From Pseudeuparius sepicola (taxonomy: Eukaryota; Arthropoda; Insecta; Coleoptera; Anthribidae), in NCBI GenBank assembly GCA_963920635.1, contig OY987298.1, positions 107,761,309-107,825,308 on the forward strand: a DNA stretch of 64,000 nt. Direction: 5' to 3'. The first letter of the stretch is position 1, and every line of letters begins with the position of its first letter. The position numbers and the translations under genes are program-made. This document shows positions 22,035 through 34,052 of this stretch, piece by piece. The notes beneath the pieces were generated by a model, which had not been told where the DNA came from, made no database searches, and worked only from the letters and a program-made list of their open reading frames with translations.

Positions 22035-23272
22035 TACAGGATGTAACTAAACTGATGGTCAAAAATGAAACCATATATTCTTGGAGTCAAAATAAGGGCA
22101 CTTCTTCATATATTTTTTTCTCCTACGGGCCATAGTTTTTTTTATACAGAGCGTAGAAGTTTGGAGAAAAATACACATATTTCTTAGTATTTCTAGAAGT
22201 GTACGAGATATTTTCTTCAAACTTGGCGTGGCACAAGAGCAGATGAGCCGTCAAACTTAAGGTTGACATGAAGCTTCTGAGGCCCCCAGTTGCGGAGATA
22301 CAGGGTGTTAGTAAAATTAATTAGTTCAGAAAAATATGAATACCCTGTATAATCGCATTTTTTAATTTGTTTTGAGTGGTGAATAGAATGGTTAACAAAA
22401 AGTATCTCTTAGTATTTTTTCATATTCGCAGCCGTTTCTTAATTATTTTTAATGAACGGCAACGCTGCATGAACAATAGCCACTTATAAATAAATATAGC
22501 AATCTGTGGACGTCAATTAAACTTTATTTAACAAAATACAAAAGCAAAAACGATAATAAAAGAAACGTAAAATGCTATTAGAAAATTGAATTATTAAATG
22601 TTCGAAATGACCGCCGTCTCTTTCAATACACGCAACTATGCGTTTCCGCATGTTTATTATTGCCATTCGCAAGTCCATATAGCAAAAGTGCATATCAGTC
22701 AATTCTTCAAATGAAAATATAATTTTTCAAAATATTGATACTAAGGTGCAAAGTTGGCAGCCAAATGATTCAAATAATGCCATGTTTAATTGACATCCAC
22801 AGATTGTTAGATTTATTCTTAAAGTGACTTTTTTATTGCAGCATTGCCGTTCTTTGAAAATAATTAAACAACGGCTGAGAATATGAAAGAATACTAAGAG
22901 ATACTTTTTGTTAAACATGGAATTTACCATTCAAAACAAATTTAAAAAATGCGATTATACAGGGTATTCATACTTTTCTAAACTAATTAATTTTAATAAC
23001 ACCCTGTATCTCCGCAACTGGGGGCTCACAAGCTTCATATTAACCTTAAATTTGACAACTCATCCGCTCATGTGACACGCCAAGTTTGAAGAAAATATCT
23101 CGTATACTTCTAGAGATACTAAGAAATATGTGTATTTTTCTCTAAATTTCTACGCTCTGTATAAAAAAAAACTATGGCCCGTAGGAGAAAAAAATATATG
23201 AAGAAGTGCCCTTATTTTGACTCCAAGAATACGTGGTTTCATTTTTGACCATCAGTTTAGTTACACCTTGTA
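22035..23272. mobile_element. mariner-type foldback element inserted in the BEL/Pao relic
   Basis: Ends are TACAGGATGTAACTAAACTG and its inverted counterpart CAGTTTAGTTACACCTTGTA. The arms are about 440 bp each (22035-22475 and about 22830-23272) and roughly 90% alike. The about 350-base centre keeps the last part of a mariner transposase on the minus strand (see 22517-22702). It splits the BEL/Pao integrase, so it is the younger insertion. Confidence 0.88.
22517..22702 (-). pseudogene. mariner transposase C-terminal remnant
   Basis: The minus-strand frame contains RKRIVACIERDGGHFEHLI, which matches the conserved end of many mariner-family transposases (R-I-x-A-C-I-x-x-x-G-G-H-F-E-H-L). The catalytic aspartates are absent from what remains. 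It is flanked on both sides by the element arms, so this is an internally deleted copy. Confidence 0.7.
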
Positions 23273-24905
23273 TAGTTACCTGTTTGTCGATTTTTGACCA
23301 AAAATGACCCAGCATAGTCTATACCAGTTACATGAAAACGACTGGTGACAATAACTCTTTCTTTTGGCAAATTACTCATAATATAAGATTCGTTTTTGAG
23401 GAAAAGCGAAAACACGTGACACATTCGTGAACAATTTTTCACAGTACATGGCTCCCAGAAATAAACCAGTATTTTTCTCGAAGAGATGCAATAGTACCCC
23501 TTGGGGCCTAGCATGAAGCAATATCATTATGTGCAATATATGACATATTAAAATTTTTGTAGAAATGATTAGCAGGTAGAATTACAGAATGTTTCTTCTC
23601 GAAATCAAATGCAGAATTTTGAAGACGTCCTCCGACCTTTATAATATTGTTGTCAGTGTCGAGGAAAGGATTTAGAGAAAAATGCTTACTTTTTTATTTA
23701 CTGATTAGTGTTTATTTAAATCTGAAAATTCTTTTTGGAAGCGGGTTTTTTGTATAATGTTAATTATAAAATTTGTTGCTTTATTTGATTATTGTGGTGT
23801 TAAAGGGCCTTTCAATTTTGGATTTAATTTTATAATAATAATTTTAAAACGTAAAATAAATGCCAATTCACGCTGTAATTTAATAAATTCATTAAACAAG
23901 TCATTGTAATGACTACCACTTAAAGTAGTAGTAGTGGTGCTAACTTCAGGAAGGTCTTTTATTTGCATTTGTAGATTATATTTGCACCACCGTTCACTTG
24001 GTAATGAAAGCCATTTAGGACCAAAAAACCATGAATCGCACTTTAAAAGATCATTGGGAGAAATACCTCTATATAATAAATCTGCAGTGTGTTAATATAA
24101 GTAGTAACATAAGTTAATATAAGATTTTTGGTCAATTAAATTTTGAATAGATTAAATTCTATTGGCGACGAAAGTTTTTAATAAATATGGAGCTGTACGT
24201 ATCCAAGCTAAAACTCTGGTAGAGTCACAACAATAAATAATTTCATCTATACAAATCTTCAAAGCATTTTTATCCTTTTCAACTAGTTCGGCCAATACAA
24301 GAGCAGCAGATAGCTCGAGGCGTAGCATTGTTCTATGCTTTAAAGGAGGAACTCGAGTTTTTGATGTAAGTATAAGAATGTAAGAATATGAATATTCCCT
24401 TCTGCGTCTTGGGAACGTATAAAAACACAAGCTCCATAAGCTCTCTCTGAAGCATCTGAGAGACCGTAAATTTGAATAAATGTATGATTGTTGCATAACG
24501 TATTCCTATAAAAACGAATTTCATTTAACATACTAAGTTTTTAACTATAGTTTTTCCACATTGTGTACACATCCAATGGTACTGATTCATTCCGTTTCCA
24601 AAGTTGTTGCAATACAATTTTTCCAGTAATTGTTACAGGTGAGAGCAGACCGAATGGATCAAATATATGAGCGAATGTGTATTTAAGATTTTTGCAGGAA
24701 GGGACATATTAGCTATAGAAAAACAGAGTTGATCTGACGAAGCATTCCATAATAAACCTAGAGTTTTGTTTAACCCACGTTCACAAATAGAAAAAGTAGA
24801 ATTATCTCTGTCAGAATTTATAGAAGCATTTGAAAACCATTTTCTTAAAACAAAACAATATTGTTATAGAATTTCACAAATATCTGTTTTAATTTTTAAA
24901 ATTTC

Positions 24906-26455
24906 ATCTACTGTTATCACCCCCTGTCATAAAAAAAATATATAAAAATCAGATAGAATGATAGAACTTATTTTTGGATTAGATTTTGCATGAATACTCT
25001 GTACGGGGCTACGATACTTATCAAATCCGCCTGAAGTGCCCGACTCAATTCAGGACATACGTCGCTCGATTAGCTATGCCTATCCTTTTCCTTCCTCTAG
25101 TCAGCAAGACTCCCCACTCCAGCCTGCCCCTTCACAGTGCTACGACTGAGGCGGCCGGCCGTGGGTACTACACTGAGAAAAATCTGTTACTTTGTAAAGA
25201 AAAAACCTGTTTAATTCAATATGAGATATTATTGCTCAAACTCAAGCAGAAGCTTTTTTGTAACTAACAATAATCAATTCAATTACAATTGATATAAATT
25301 CGAATGAATAATTTAAATGTAATATTTTAATCAATATCATGTTCTGGAATTGATTCTATAATAGTTCTTTTCTAAGCACATTCTTTTGTCAGATCAACAT
25401 AACGTTTCATTTGAGGCCTCATGTTGTTGAATTGAATAGGGGTACATTTAACTGTTCATTATACTGAAATTAAAACTACTGTCATTGCATTTTTGCTGGA
25501 TTTGTAATAATTGTAGGTACTAATATCAATTATAATTATTATAAGTATTATTGCCTGAATAATAAGCAAAGGATGTGTAAAATGCAAATCAAGCTGCTAG
25601 TGTAGCAACTTATAATAATTGACAAAACAAAAATGATGCAGATGAGATCGATATAACATTTAATTTTAGTAAATACAGGTTCTAGTAACCTCCAGTTTGT
25701 TAATAGCTCATCTATTGCCATTCACTCTCACAGTGTTTATTATGACTACAAACGATAATATAGAGTGTAGGGCTGATTCAAAACCTTAACATAGCTTTTT
25801 TTACTAACGTGTTTGTAATAGGAGATTTAGTTCAGTCGAGTAAAAAGTACTTGATTCAATCTAACTATGTATTTGACATGAATTCTAATAATTCTAATAA
25901 TTTCTTGAATATCACAAAAATTTAAAAACATGATTTACTGATTATATTGATGAATATAAAAGTTGCACTTAAGAAAAAATGATGTTTTATTAAGTCATGA
26001 TTATACCTTCTTATTGCAAGAATTGTTTTGTTCGTCCTTATTTAAGTTTTTTCAGTTGTTTCTGGGGTACTCTTATATAGTTTGGAGTAGTCTGAGGGTG
26101 AGAATTATTATTATTATTTAAATAAAAAAAATTTAATTGTTTAAATAAAACATGAGACATTTTAAATCCGAGGCTATGCTTTCATTGTAGTAGGTATGCT
26201 AATTTTAGTATCGAAGTGACAATACGTCTTTTTAACGGAAATTTAAACTATTTGAAACTTATTAGTTCATCTGCAAGTACGTCAAAAGTATAGATTATAT
26301 TGTTGGAATCACATGGATTTGCTTGTATATTTAAAGTAATGAAAAAGTGACTATACACAAACTCACTAAAATCACAACAGTATTTTTTTCTGTGTAGCTA
26401 ATATGAAATAATAAAGTCGGGGCCGGCCGCCAACGGGTCACGTCACACGTGTCTC
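24906..26455. other. no gene recognised; possible weak TIR element at 25171-26394
   Basis: CACTGAGAAAAAT at 25171 and, inverted, CACAGAAAAAAAT ending at 26394 match at 11 of 13 bases, but no target duplication is clear. GGCGGCCGGCC words lie outside both ends in opposite orientation (25151 and about 26421), while the interior is very AT-rich. A GC-richer stretch lies at 24990-25170. Confidence 0.3.
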
Positions 26456-26463
26456 GCCGATGC
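26456..26463 (+). repeat. target-site duplication, left copy
   Basis: GCCGATGC, identical to 27952-27959, directly flanks the hAT element. Confidence 0.9.
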
Positions 26464-26725
26464 CAGTGGCGTAACTACAGGGTGTTCAGAGTGTGCGGTG
26501 AACACGGGCCCAGAGCTGCTAGGGGCCCACCGCCACCAAGATTCACGCAGGGCGCATAAATTTCGGTTTTTCCGATGCGAGCCGATTGATGTGGTGCTGC
26601 GTGATAACCGACGAGTCAGAATCTCTAATCGGTTACATAGAGGGCCATTGAAATTTCGACAATAAAAATGCAAGGGTACTAAGGGTAGTACAAAAAATGT
26701 ATAATAACTTAAGAGTAAATGTACC

Positions 26726-27373
26726 TACAGGATGATCCAAACTCGACGCCCCAAGCCTAGAGATACTACGGGAACACGAAAATTGGAAATAAAACTTCGA
26801 ACAGGGGTTCTACTATAAGGCCCAATTATGACAGAAAATTTGCTTTTTTGTTGTTTGGGGAAATGGCCGCTGGACGTCATCAATATTTTCCCTCAGAAAC
26901 ATACCATTTTGTCCTAAATATTGAAAGTCCTTATCATTCTCACAACTGTTATAGGAAAAGATTTTCTGTATCTTTTATTGTTCAAAATTTACAATTGATA
27001 GTCAGAAATTATTTAAGAGAATGTTAGGTTGCCTTGTGCACCCCTAAATTTTTTCAACTGGAATATTAAAAAACATTTTTTGTAACAAACTATAAAAGCA
27101 AACAAGTCAGTAACAAGCACAATTCAAAGATTTAAAAAATACTCCAGTCGAACAAATTTAATGGTGCACAAGGCACCCTAACATATCTACTCTTAAATAA
27201 TTTCTGACTATCGCAATTGTTTTCATGGCTAGCTAGAATTCGGAAAACCGATCCCAGTGAACAGAAAAAATTCCATTCATTCCATTCCATTTAAGAGCCC
27301 CTGCTCGAAATTTTATTTTCAGTTTTTGTGTTCCCGCAGTAGGCCTGAGGCGTCGAGTTTGGATCACCCTGTA
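26726..27373. mobile_element. mariner-type foldback nested in the hAT element
   Basis: The left end TACAGGATGATCCAAACTCG pairs with the right end CGAGTTTGGATCACCCTGTA. Similarity continues inward through GGGAACAC, the TGACTATC/GATAGTCA words and GGTTGCCTTGTGCACC, so the arms are about 300 bp each with a short centre. No coding remains. Confidence 0.9.
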
Positions 27374-27500
27374 CAGAACGTACATGGCTATTCATCATTT
27401 TGACCTATAAAGTGTCGTTTTTCGACCTGTAGTGAGCAATGTACATTATTTTTAACTGTTGGTCAATACAAAGTTTAAGTTGGATTATTCTCTATGCACC

Positions 27501-27848
27501 TACAGGGTGTCCCATTTGCGATACTTTGCGAGTATCTCGGTTATTTTTAGAAATAGGGAGTTTCGGTTTTCGGGACACTGACCTAATTTTTCATAAAAAG
27601 AAAGGCTCATATACAGAATTTTCATGCAGCCTCCTTAGGTTTTTTAAACACAAGGTGATTTTCTAAATTTGCCATTTTCAGGCACCCCCCCCTATATCCG
27701 TTATATGCTAACTTGTTGAAATGGTAAAAATCGACCGTTATAGATTTTTTCGTGTAGAATTCAGTGGCGTGCACGGGTTTTTCTAGGAGGTAAGAATCTG
27801 CAAATATAAATATAACTTGCAAAAGTATCGAAAATGGGACATCCTGTA
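27501..27848. mobile_element. mariner-type MITE nested in the hAT element
   Basis: TACAGGGTGTCCCATTTGCG on the left matches the inverted right end (TACAGGATGTCCCATTTTCG read on the minus strand) and continues through GATACTTT. It is 348 bp long with no coding. Confidence 0.88.
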
Positions 27849-27951
27849 CAATGTTTGTCATTGTTACACCGCACTTTCAAACATACAATAAAACACAGGG
27901 GCCCACTTGAAATTTTGAACACGGGCCTACTCTTCCGTAGTTACGCCACTG

Positions 27952-27959
27952 GCCGATGC
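27952..27959 (+). repeat. target-site duplication, right copy
   Basis: GCCGATGC, matching 26456-26463. Confidence 0.9.
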
Positions 27960-30180
27960 GGTTCAAGAAGAGCGAATATATGTCTTTAAAAAACGGCGGT
28001 GTCCTGTTTGCTTTATTGCAAAAATGATATTTTTTTGGGGTTATTCAGGGCGTTCACTTTTCGTTGGCAACACACTGAATAGCTTTTTGACGTCCAGGCA
28101 ATTTTACTATTATTTCACAGGTGTTAAATAATTTTTATATCAGCAAAGGTACATATTAACAAGGGTTCGTGTATAAAAAAACTTCTGTAATTGCTCAATT
28201 ATAAAATCTAAATTAACGATTCGATTACCCAATTCTTCTTGAACCACATTAGGGTCAATTGAACATCTATCAATATTTGATTGGATATAATATTGTACTG
28301 CATAATAGTGTTGCTACGACTAGAAAAGCGTCTAAAGTCTACTTCTATATAAAATGTTTTATATAGTATTCCATATTTATATTTGTGTAATAATAAGTAA
28401 ATCTAATTGAGAACTTTCTACCCTGTAAGAGTTCATTTTAGAGGGATTGGAAGTGAATAGGCTCTATTATATCACAACTATTACTTGTTTATTTAAAACA
28501 GTAAGCGGTTTCGTTAATCTATAAAATTGCATCATCACGGACTACAATATAAGGTTTAAAAAAGAAAATAAATAAAGGATAATCACTTATAGTCCAAGAG
28601 CTTGCAGGAAACTTGGATTAGATATTCGAAAAAAGATGATAATGATGTAATGTTTTTAATTGTTTCAACTTTGACTTGTGGCTAAATGTATATATTTAAA
28701 ATGTATAATGGCTAGGTAAGTAAAGGTTCTTTATTTATTTATACATATACCTACTACCAGCCCTCAGGATGAAGGTAAATTTATAGTTACGTTTTTAAAT
28801 AAAGTAATAGTTGTGAGATAATAGGAGCTATTAATTTCTAATCCCTTGTAAATAAATGTTCTATTCAAAGCCCTATTTTTCCCAGAAAGTTTTTTTCTCA
28901 AACCCTATGCACATGCACTACTACTTATACCTAAATCCGAATAATAAGTGTGCAAAATATGTGTTAGTACCGTAGTAGCCTTGTCTCAAATTCTGATAAC
29001 CCTATTACGGGAATAAAAGCACACAACACAAGCTCACAAATTAGGTACTCCTATTGATTCCACTGTGACTGTTATGACATCATCATCGAACATTAGGTAT
29101 TCTTACCCTGACTGCCGTTCAATTTCAGAACCTTCTAACAAATCTGAATTATCGAATTTATTTCCTGACTGACTGTAACAATAAAATGCACTATTTTTAT
29201 TTTGCCCAATTTTCAACTCCAATGACTTTCGAACAATCTTCTAACGAAGAAGTTTCTAAAACTGACAGAATTATTACCGTTCTCTCTGGAAAGTACTTAT
29301 ATAAATTAGCTTTTATCATGCAGCGATTTGACACAATAATCGTATTACATAGGATATTATTCGGTTTCAAAAAATGCTTCACATGACCCATTTATTTGAC
29401 AAAAATATCACTTTTACCTATCACATGGTCTAGAATTTAAATTTACTCTTTTTGCACGGCCAGGCCATTTTATGCCCTAGGGATTAAACCATTTTACACA
29501 AAAGCAAAAAATACTTTGTGAATAAAAACTATTTATCTGTTATTCCTGGAGGAATAATAATAATGAGTATATATATATGCCAGTGGACATACTTAATGTC
29601 GCGGTAGAAAATATTTTCTTCACCTTCGGGTACTCGAAAATATTTGCTAACATTCAAAACAAACGAAACAAATAAGGGATACTAATAAAATGAAACATCT
29701 GATATCGATTGAAAGTTCCCCTGCCGTGGTTCCCGAGCCCGGTGAGGTAGGGGAACCACGAGTTCCAGCGAACGCTCGCCCGCTCGCCCCTCTCCCTACG
29801 TCTAATTCCTGCTGGGATGGCCAATTCACGGAATATTTTATTGCCGGGCAATGGGTTCGTAGTTTTCAAATCATAGCCAAACGAACAAACGTATCGACTT
29901 GAAAGTAGTCTTAAAATAATGTTATCGAATGCCTCAATCGTCGTTGTGTCTTTCGAATTATTTTTGAGCGGCGGAAATACTCGAAATTCTTAACCGAATA
30001 TAGTCGAATTTAGGGTATGTTTGGCATTTTTTTTCACAGTGTCGCATTAGTCCTGCACAGTTCGTGACACACAACGACGATTCTTCAAGCCACTAAAAAA
30101 AGTGAAAATATTAAGAAATTGCAAGTAGGAGATGTAAACTACGAAACCCTTGAAGCGCCTTAACAGCTTTCCAAACGTGT
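27960..30180. other. no gene recognised; GC island with hairpin at 29725-29760
   Basis: Mostly AT-rich. A GC-rich island at 29700-29890 contains CGTGGTTCCC at 29725-29734, perfectly paired with GGGAACCACG at 29751-29760 (16-base loop). Open frames on both strands across the island look compositional. Confidence 0.5.
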
Positions 30181-30555
30181 AATAAAATATAGAGTGTTCC
30201 ATTTAAAATTAGCCAGTAAACTTAGAATTTGCGTAAGTGAATCGCCCGGTATGTTCTTCAGAATTTTATCTCAATACCGGTCCAAAATAGTTAACTAGGC
30301 ATAGCAGGAAATCTCTAGTCTAAGTTATACCCCAAAATCTTATTTGGTTTTTGAGTCATACCTACATTTCCAAATGTGGCCCCTTTTTCCGTTTAAAATT
30401 AAAATAACTCCCTAACTTTCAAAGATAGACCCTTAATACCCGGACCAAAAAGAACTTTAAGGGCTTTCTAAAAATGTAGCAACATACGGGGTGTTCCATT
30501 TAAAAAAACATAACTTTGGGTCGCCATAGCATTGGATCACCCTGTATATTGGAAA
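30181..30555. mobile_element. mariner-related repeat fragments
   Basis: Three diverged GTGTTCCATTTAAAA-type ends (about 30193 and 30488) and a GGATCACCCTGTATA end (about 30532-30548) lie close together. They look like overlapping remains of several insertions of the family also present at 17.8 and 46.5 kb. Confidence 0.55.
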
Positions 30556-30642
30556 ATATTTTCAGAATGTAGTATAGTTACTCATGTTTCTCTACAAGTT
30601 TTGTTTATACTTTTTTTTCCTAGCATTAAAAATATATATATA

Positions 30643-31543
30643 CAGTGCCCGCCAAAAAGTCTGCACCATATGGGAAAAATTTTTAGTAAATAAGTTACGG
30701 AAAATTTGTTTGCGGCATCAGGTTTTGCTTTTGACATAATCAAATGTTGTGACGTAGTCTCTTTTATATGTCAAATTTGACAATAATGAAAAAAATGTCC
30801 GAAAAATGGGCTTATTTAACCGAATTTCGAAAAAAGTCATAAGAAAAATATGTTTCTTTCGCAATTTTATACCCTTGTGCAAAATTTAAAGAGCCTACTA
30901 CGATTTTCATATTTTGCCCTTTGTTGCCCTTTTCCGTATTTGTTAATCCATAAAAGTCGATCCTATGTAATTTAAAACACTCATTGACTAAATACATACT
31001 GCACAATACTTAGTTTACGGTCTAAATATCCTTCTTTTCCCTTTTTTGCAAGAAAATTAAAATGAGGGCTTGTTGAAGAAGTACGCTTTGTGCAAAACTG
31101 ATCTCATTTTTACAGATAAACACATAAATTCGGTTTACAAACTTCTTTCTATAGTAAATGGTTGTAAAAACACACAAATATTTCTGTCACGCTGATCTGA
31201 TCAGAAATATCTAGAAAATTTTAAATATTATGTCCAATAATATCCAAGAAAGGGCAAAAAATGAAAATCGTAGTAGGCTTTTGAAATTTTGCATAGGGTT
31301 ACAAAATTGCGAAAGAAACATATTTTTCTTATGACTTTTCTCGAAATTCGGTTAAATAAGCCCATTTTTCGGACATTTTTTTCATTAATGTCAAATTTGA
31401 CATATAAAAGAGACTACGTCACAACATTTGATTATGTCAATTTTGGTTCTAGAGCAAGCAAAACCTGATGCCGCAAACAAATTTTCCGTGAGTTATTTAT
31501 TAAAAAAATTTCCCATATGGAGCAGACTTTTTGGCGGGCACTG

Positions 31544-31545
<2 letters not shown>
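30643..31545. mobile_element. long-armed Tc1/mariner-type element in a TA repeat
   Basis: Ends are TACAGTGCCCGCCAAAAAGT and its inverse ACTTTTTGGCGGGCACTGTA. The arms of about 275-295 bp are roughly 95% alike, with the centre at about 30920-31250. There is no transposase. A TA run borders both sides, as expected for a TA-targeting transposon, and (TA)n follows at 31546-31575. It lies next to a BEL/Pao gag remnant. Confidence 0.9.
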
Positions 31546-31574
<29 letters not shown>

Positions 31575-31575
31575 T
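31546..31575. repeat. (TA)n microsatellite
   Basis: Uninterrupted TA dinucleotides directly at the right end of the Tc1/mariner-type element. Confidence 0.95.
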
Positions 31576-31578
31576 ATC

Positions 31579-31866
31579 ATTTGATTTTTTATACTTTTTC
31601 CAACTCGTTACGATCCGACGATCCGAGTGGTCAATATCAAGAGATTCAAGTAGTCTAAATTTTCGCATAAGAAATTGAGTACAATCTTTCAAGTCCGGTA
31701 ACTCAAAATTGTCGTTTTGAGACTCCCACTCCCTTCTAGTGACTAGATCTATTTTGGAGGTTGCTAAATAAATAATAATAGTGTCTCTAAAATTTGCTAA
31801 ATCCGAAACTTCCAAAGCACGAAGATGCACTTGTAATCCATATATTAGAATAGAGGGTATTCCCAT
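31579..31866 (-). pseudogene. gag: BEL/Pao gag fragment
   Basis: The minus-strand frame reads QVHLRALEVSDLANFRDTII, then YLATSKIDLVTRREWESQ and FELPDLKDCTQFLMRKFRLL. This is the pattern of the gag-like DUF1759 region of BEL/Pao elements (LRAL..L...F...II..I.SKL...TR.EWE......LP....FL..R...LE). The frame continues into the TA repeat and mariner arm, but that extension (the IYIYIY run and beyond) is not real protein. Truncated at both ends; it is the same superfamily as the relic at 21-25 kb but a separate locus. Confidence 0.75.
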
Positions 31867-33964
31867 ATAAGATTATTTTGTTATAGATGAATAAACAGTG
31901 ACTTAAGATGGTGATTAACCATTATTATTGGAAAGCTCTAAAAATGCCTGATTTTTTTGAGACCATGGTCAACTATGGTTTCCATTTAATAAAAAACACA
32001 AGTTTGTGTCATATCTCGAAAATGACAGCTGTCATGCACGGAAAGTAGGACGTGATAACCGCATTGGGGACACGAATCTCTCCAACTTTGGTTTTTACAA
32101 TTTTTATCTATCAATGGGATACGGAACGAGCCTGGCATGTAAAAAATACACCACCAATGGCAACGGAATCAGCCCGGACACCTAGACAAATATTTGCTTG
32201 GATTTCGTATTGTATAATATTATGTTGAATGATTACAATGCAATTTGTAATTATTGATCTAGTTATATTTTGCCTAGGGATAGATTCCATTCAACTAAGT
32301 ATCTCGTCAATTTTCGGGACAGAAACTTAGAGATGGATCGTATGCAATATGCAAACATTTCATATATTATAGTTTTTATGTTTTCCCTAAAGAGGTACTT
32401 AATAGAGTATTTTTTTTATTTTAACCATATTTTTTGGAATTTAAACTTTAACCGATTCTGACCCGTCGCCGCGGGAGATTTCTCCTTTCATTTTAATCAG
32501 TGATTAAAGTTTAATGAAGCTTTATGCAGCCTGCAGATTAGCTCGCGCAAACTGTTCCAGAGCAGAAGCTAAAAGTGAGTTAGTTATTGTTCGCCTCCTA
32601 GAAAATGTTTTAAAACAAATAATTGATAGCCGAAATTACTTATCTCGGGCGAAAATTACTCGATTTTGACGAAAATTAATGAGCTGCAGTAATCTGCATA
32701 GATTGAACCTCCGAGAGTACTTGAATTCATATTTTCCATCTTCGCAAAACTGAGGGTATACATTTAAGTATAGGTATCAGTCATTCTGGCTATTACTGCA
32801 ATAAATGTCACAAGAGACGTTAATTTCTCAATGGGTTGACACTATTTTCGCACAAATACTAACCTAAATTATGTTTATCCTAAGTGGGGTAAATGTGCTA
32901 AGGATCGTTGAGGGGCATCGTATACGGAGATTTCGAGCCAGATTTCTAAGTCCCAGTCAATTGCATTAGGACGATCTACTCAACGAGAAACCGTATCAAG
33001 TCGTCCGGGTCCGAAAACAACTGACCGGGAGCTATTTGGGTTAAGATTCCGGACTCGCTATGATACATGAAGGTAGCGCCTTCATTCAACGCTTATAACT
33101 ATTAAAAAATAATCGATCACTTTTGAAGTTATACCAGGGATAAGATTTGTGGTTACAAAATTTATTCCAAAAGGTTCCGACAATGTACCTACCTACGCCG
33201 AAAAGAAAACACTCTAAACCTTAAAAACTTTATAGGCATTTAAAATTCATCACGCTTCTTCAATAGCCACTTTCATCTGACTAAAAGGGATTTCGAATTT
33301 TCGGCTGGATATATCTCCGCCGTTTTTATGATTTTTTTGCTTATTTCCTGCATCGGCGAGGGTGCCGAAAATTACAGGAAATTAATTTATTTTCCTAGAA
33401 GGATCCGAAGGGGGACAAAAAACGAATGCAGATGAGGGAAGCTCCCCAAGTGGAATAAAATTCAATTAAACCCCTAAAAATTGGGTTTGTTTTTATGCAA
33501 AGGAATTCGGGAGTACTTATAATTGTAAATTCTCTTCGGTTCGGTTAATTGATAATAAGGAACGCAAACGTCTTAAGCACGCTTCATTAGTGGCTTCATC
33601 AATATTGAATATCTCTGGTCCATTAATTACAGTTAATAGGATATTGACAATTAATTTACTGTTACTAATAAAAATAATCATGAACTTGAATATATTACTC
33701 GCAATTCATGGCCTAAACATAAGAAGCCGTGGTGTACTATGCAGTACTGGCTCATCTATATCTTAGTTTCTGCTAGTTAATTTTTCTTCTGATTTGAGCC
33801 AGTACCTATACGTCCGCAGTTCCAAACACAGCAATAAACGATCTATATTCCTTTCATCAGTAGTGACTTATAAAAATTCCTATAATCCTACAAAAAATAG
33901 TTAACCTTAGACAAAATATAACTAGAAAAGTCGAAAAACAACTTATTTGTATAAAAATGGTAAT
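31867..33964. other. no gene recognised
   Basis: AT-rich with a mildly GC-richer patch at about 32460-32570. No transposon ends or coding sense seen. Confidence 0.45.
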
Positions 33965-34052
33965 ATATTTTTGTTAGTAATTAGTTTCGGCAAACAGATT
34001 CGAAATAGAAATAAAATAAGTAAAAATAAATATATGCAATGAAATTATACTA

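Larger units (their letters stand above)
21434..24905 (-). pseudogene. pol: BEL/Pao retrotransposon pol, decayed and interrupted
   Basis: Reading on the minus strand from high to low coordinates, pieces of a BEL/Pao polyprotein appear in the right order. From 24905 down: RT end (FVLRKWFSNASINSD, TLGLLWNASSDQLCF, FDPFGLLSPVTITGKIVLQ). At 24531-24152: RNase H region (GLSDASERAYGACVFIRS, LKHRTMLRLELSAALVLAEL, CCDSTRVLAWI). At 23514-23273: integrase start (SNLPKERVIVTSRF, VTGIDYAGSFLVK). At 22034-21844: integrase middle (ALRRFTARRGECSQIFSDNA). At 21670-21434: integrase end (EACLNSRPLYPLSHDPS, LTPAHFL). Frameshifts and stops divide the pieces. The mariner derivative at 22035-23272 is inserted within the integrase. 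No LTRs were recognised. Confidence 0.88.
26464..27951. mobile_element. non-autonomous hAT element with perfect 8-bp TSD
   Basis: The ends are CAGTGGCGTAACTAC and the inverted GTAGTTACGCCACTG, a typical hAT terminus. The 8-bp duplication GCCGATGC sits on both sides, as hAT transposases produce. There is no transposase. The inner terminal regions share GAACACGGGCC and GGGGCCCAC words. Two mariner-type elements (26726-27373 and 27501-27848) later inserted inside and make up about two thirds of its 1,488 bp. Confidence 0.93.

Noticed and set aside
31432..31575. Extension of the BEL/Pao gag frame through the IYIYIY run
   Set aside because: This part is translated (TA)n microsatellite and transposon arm, not gag.
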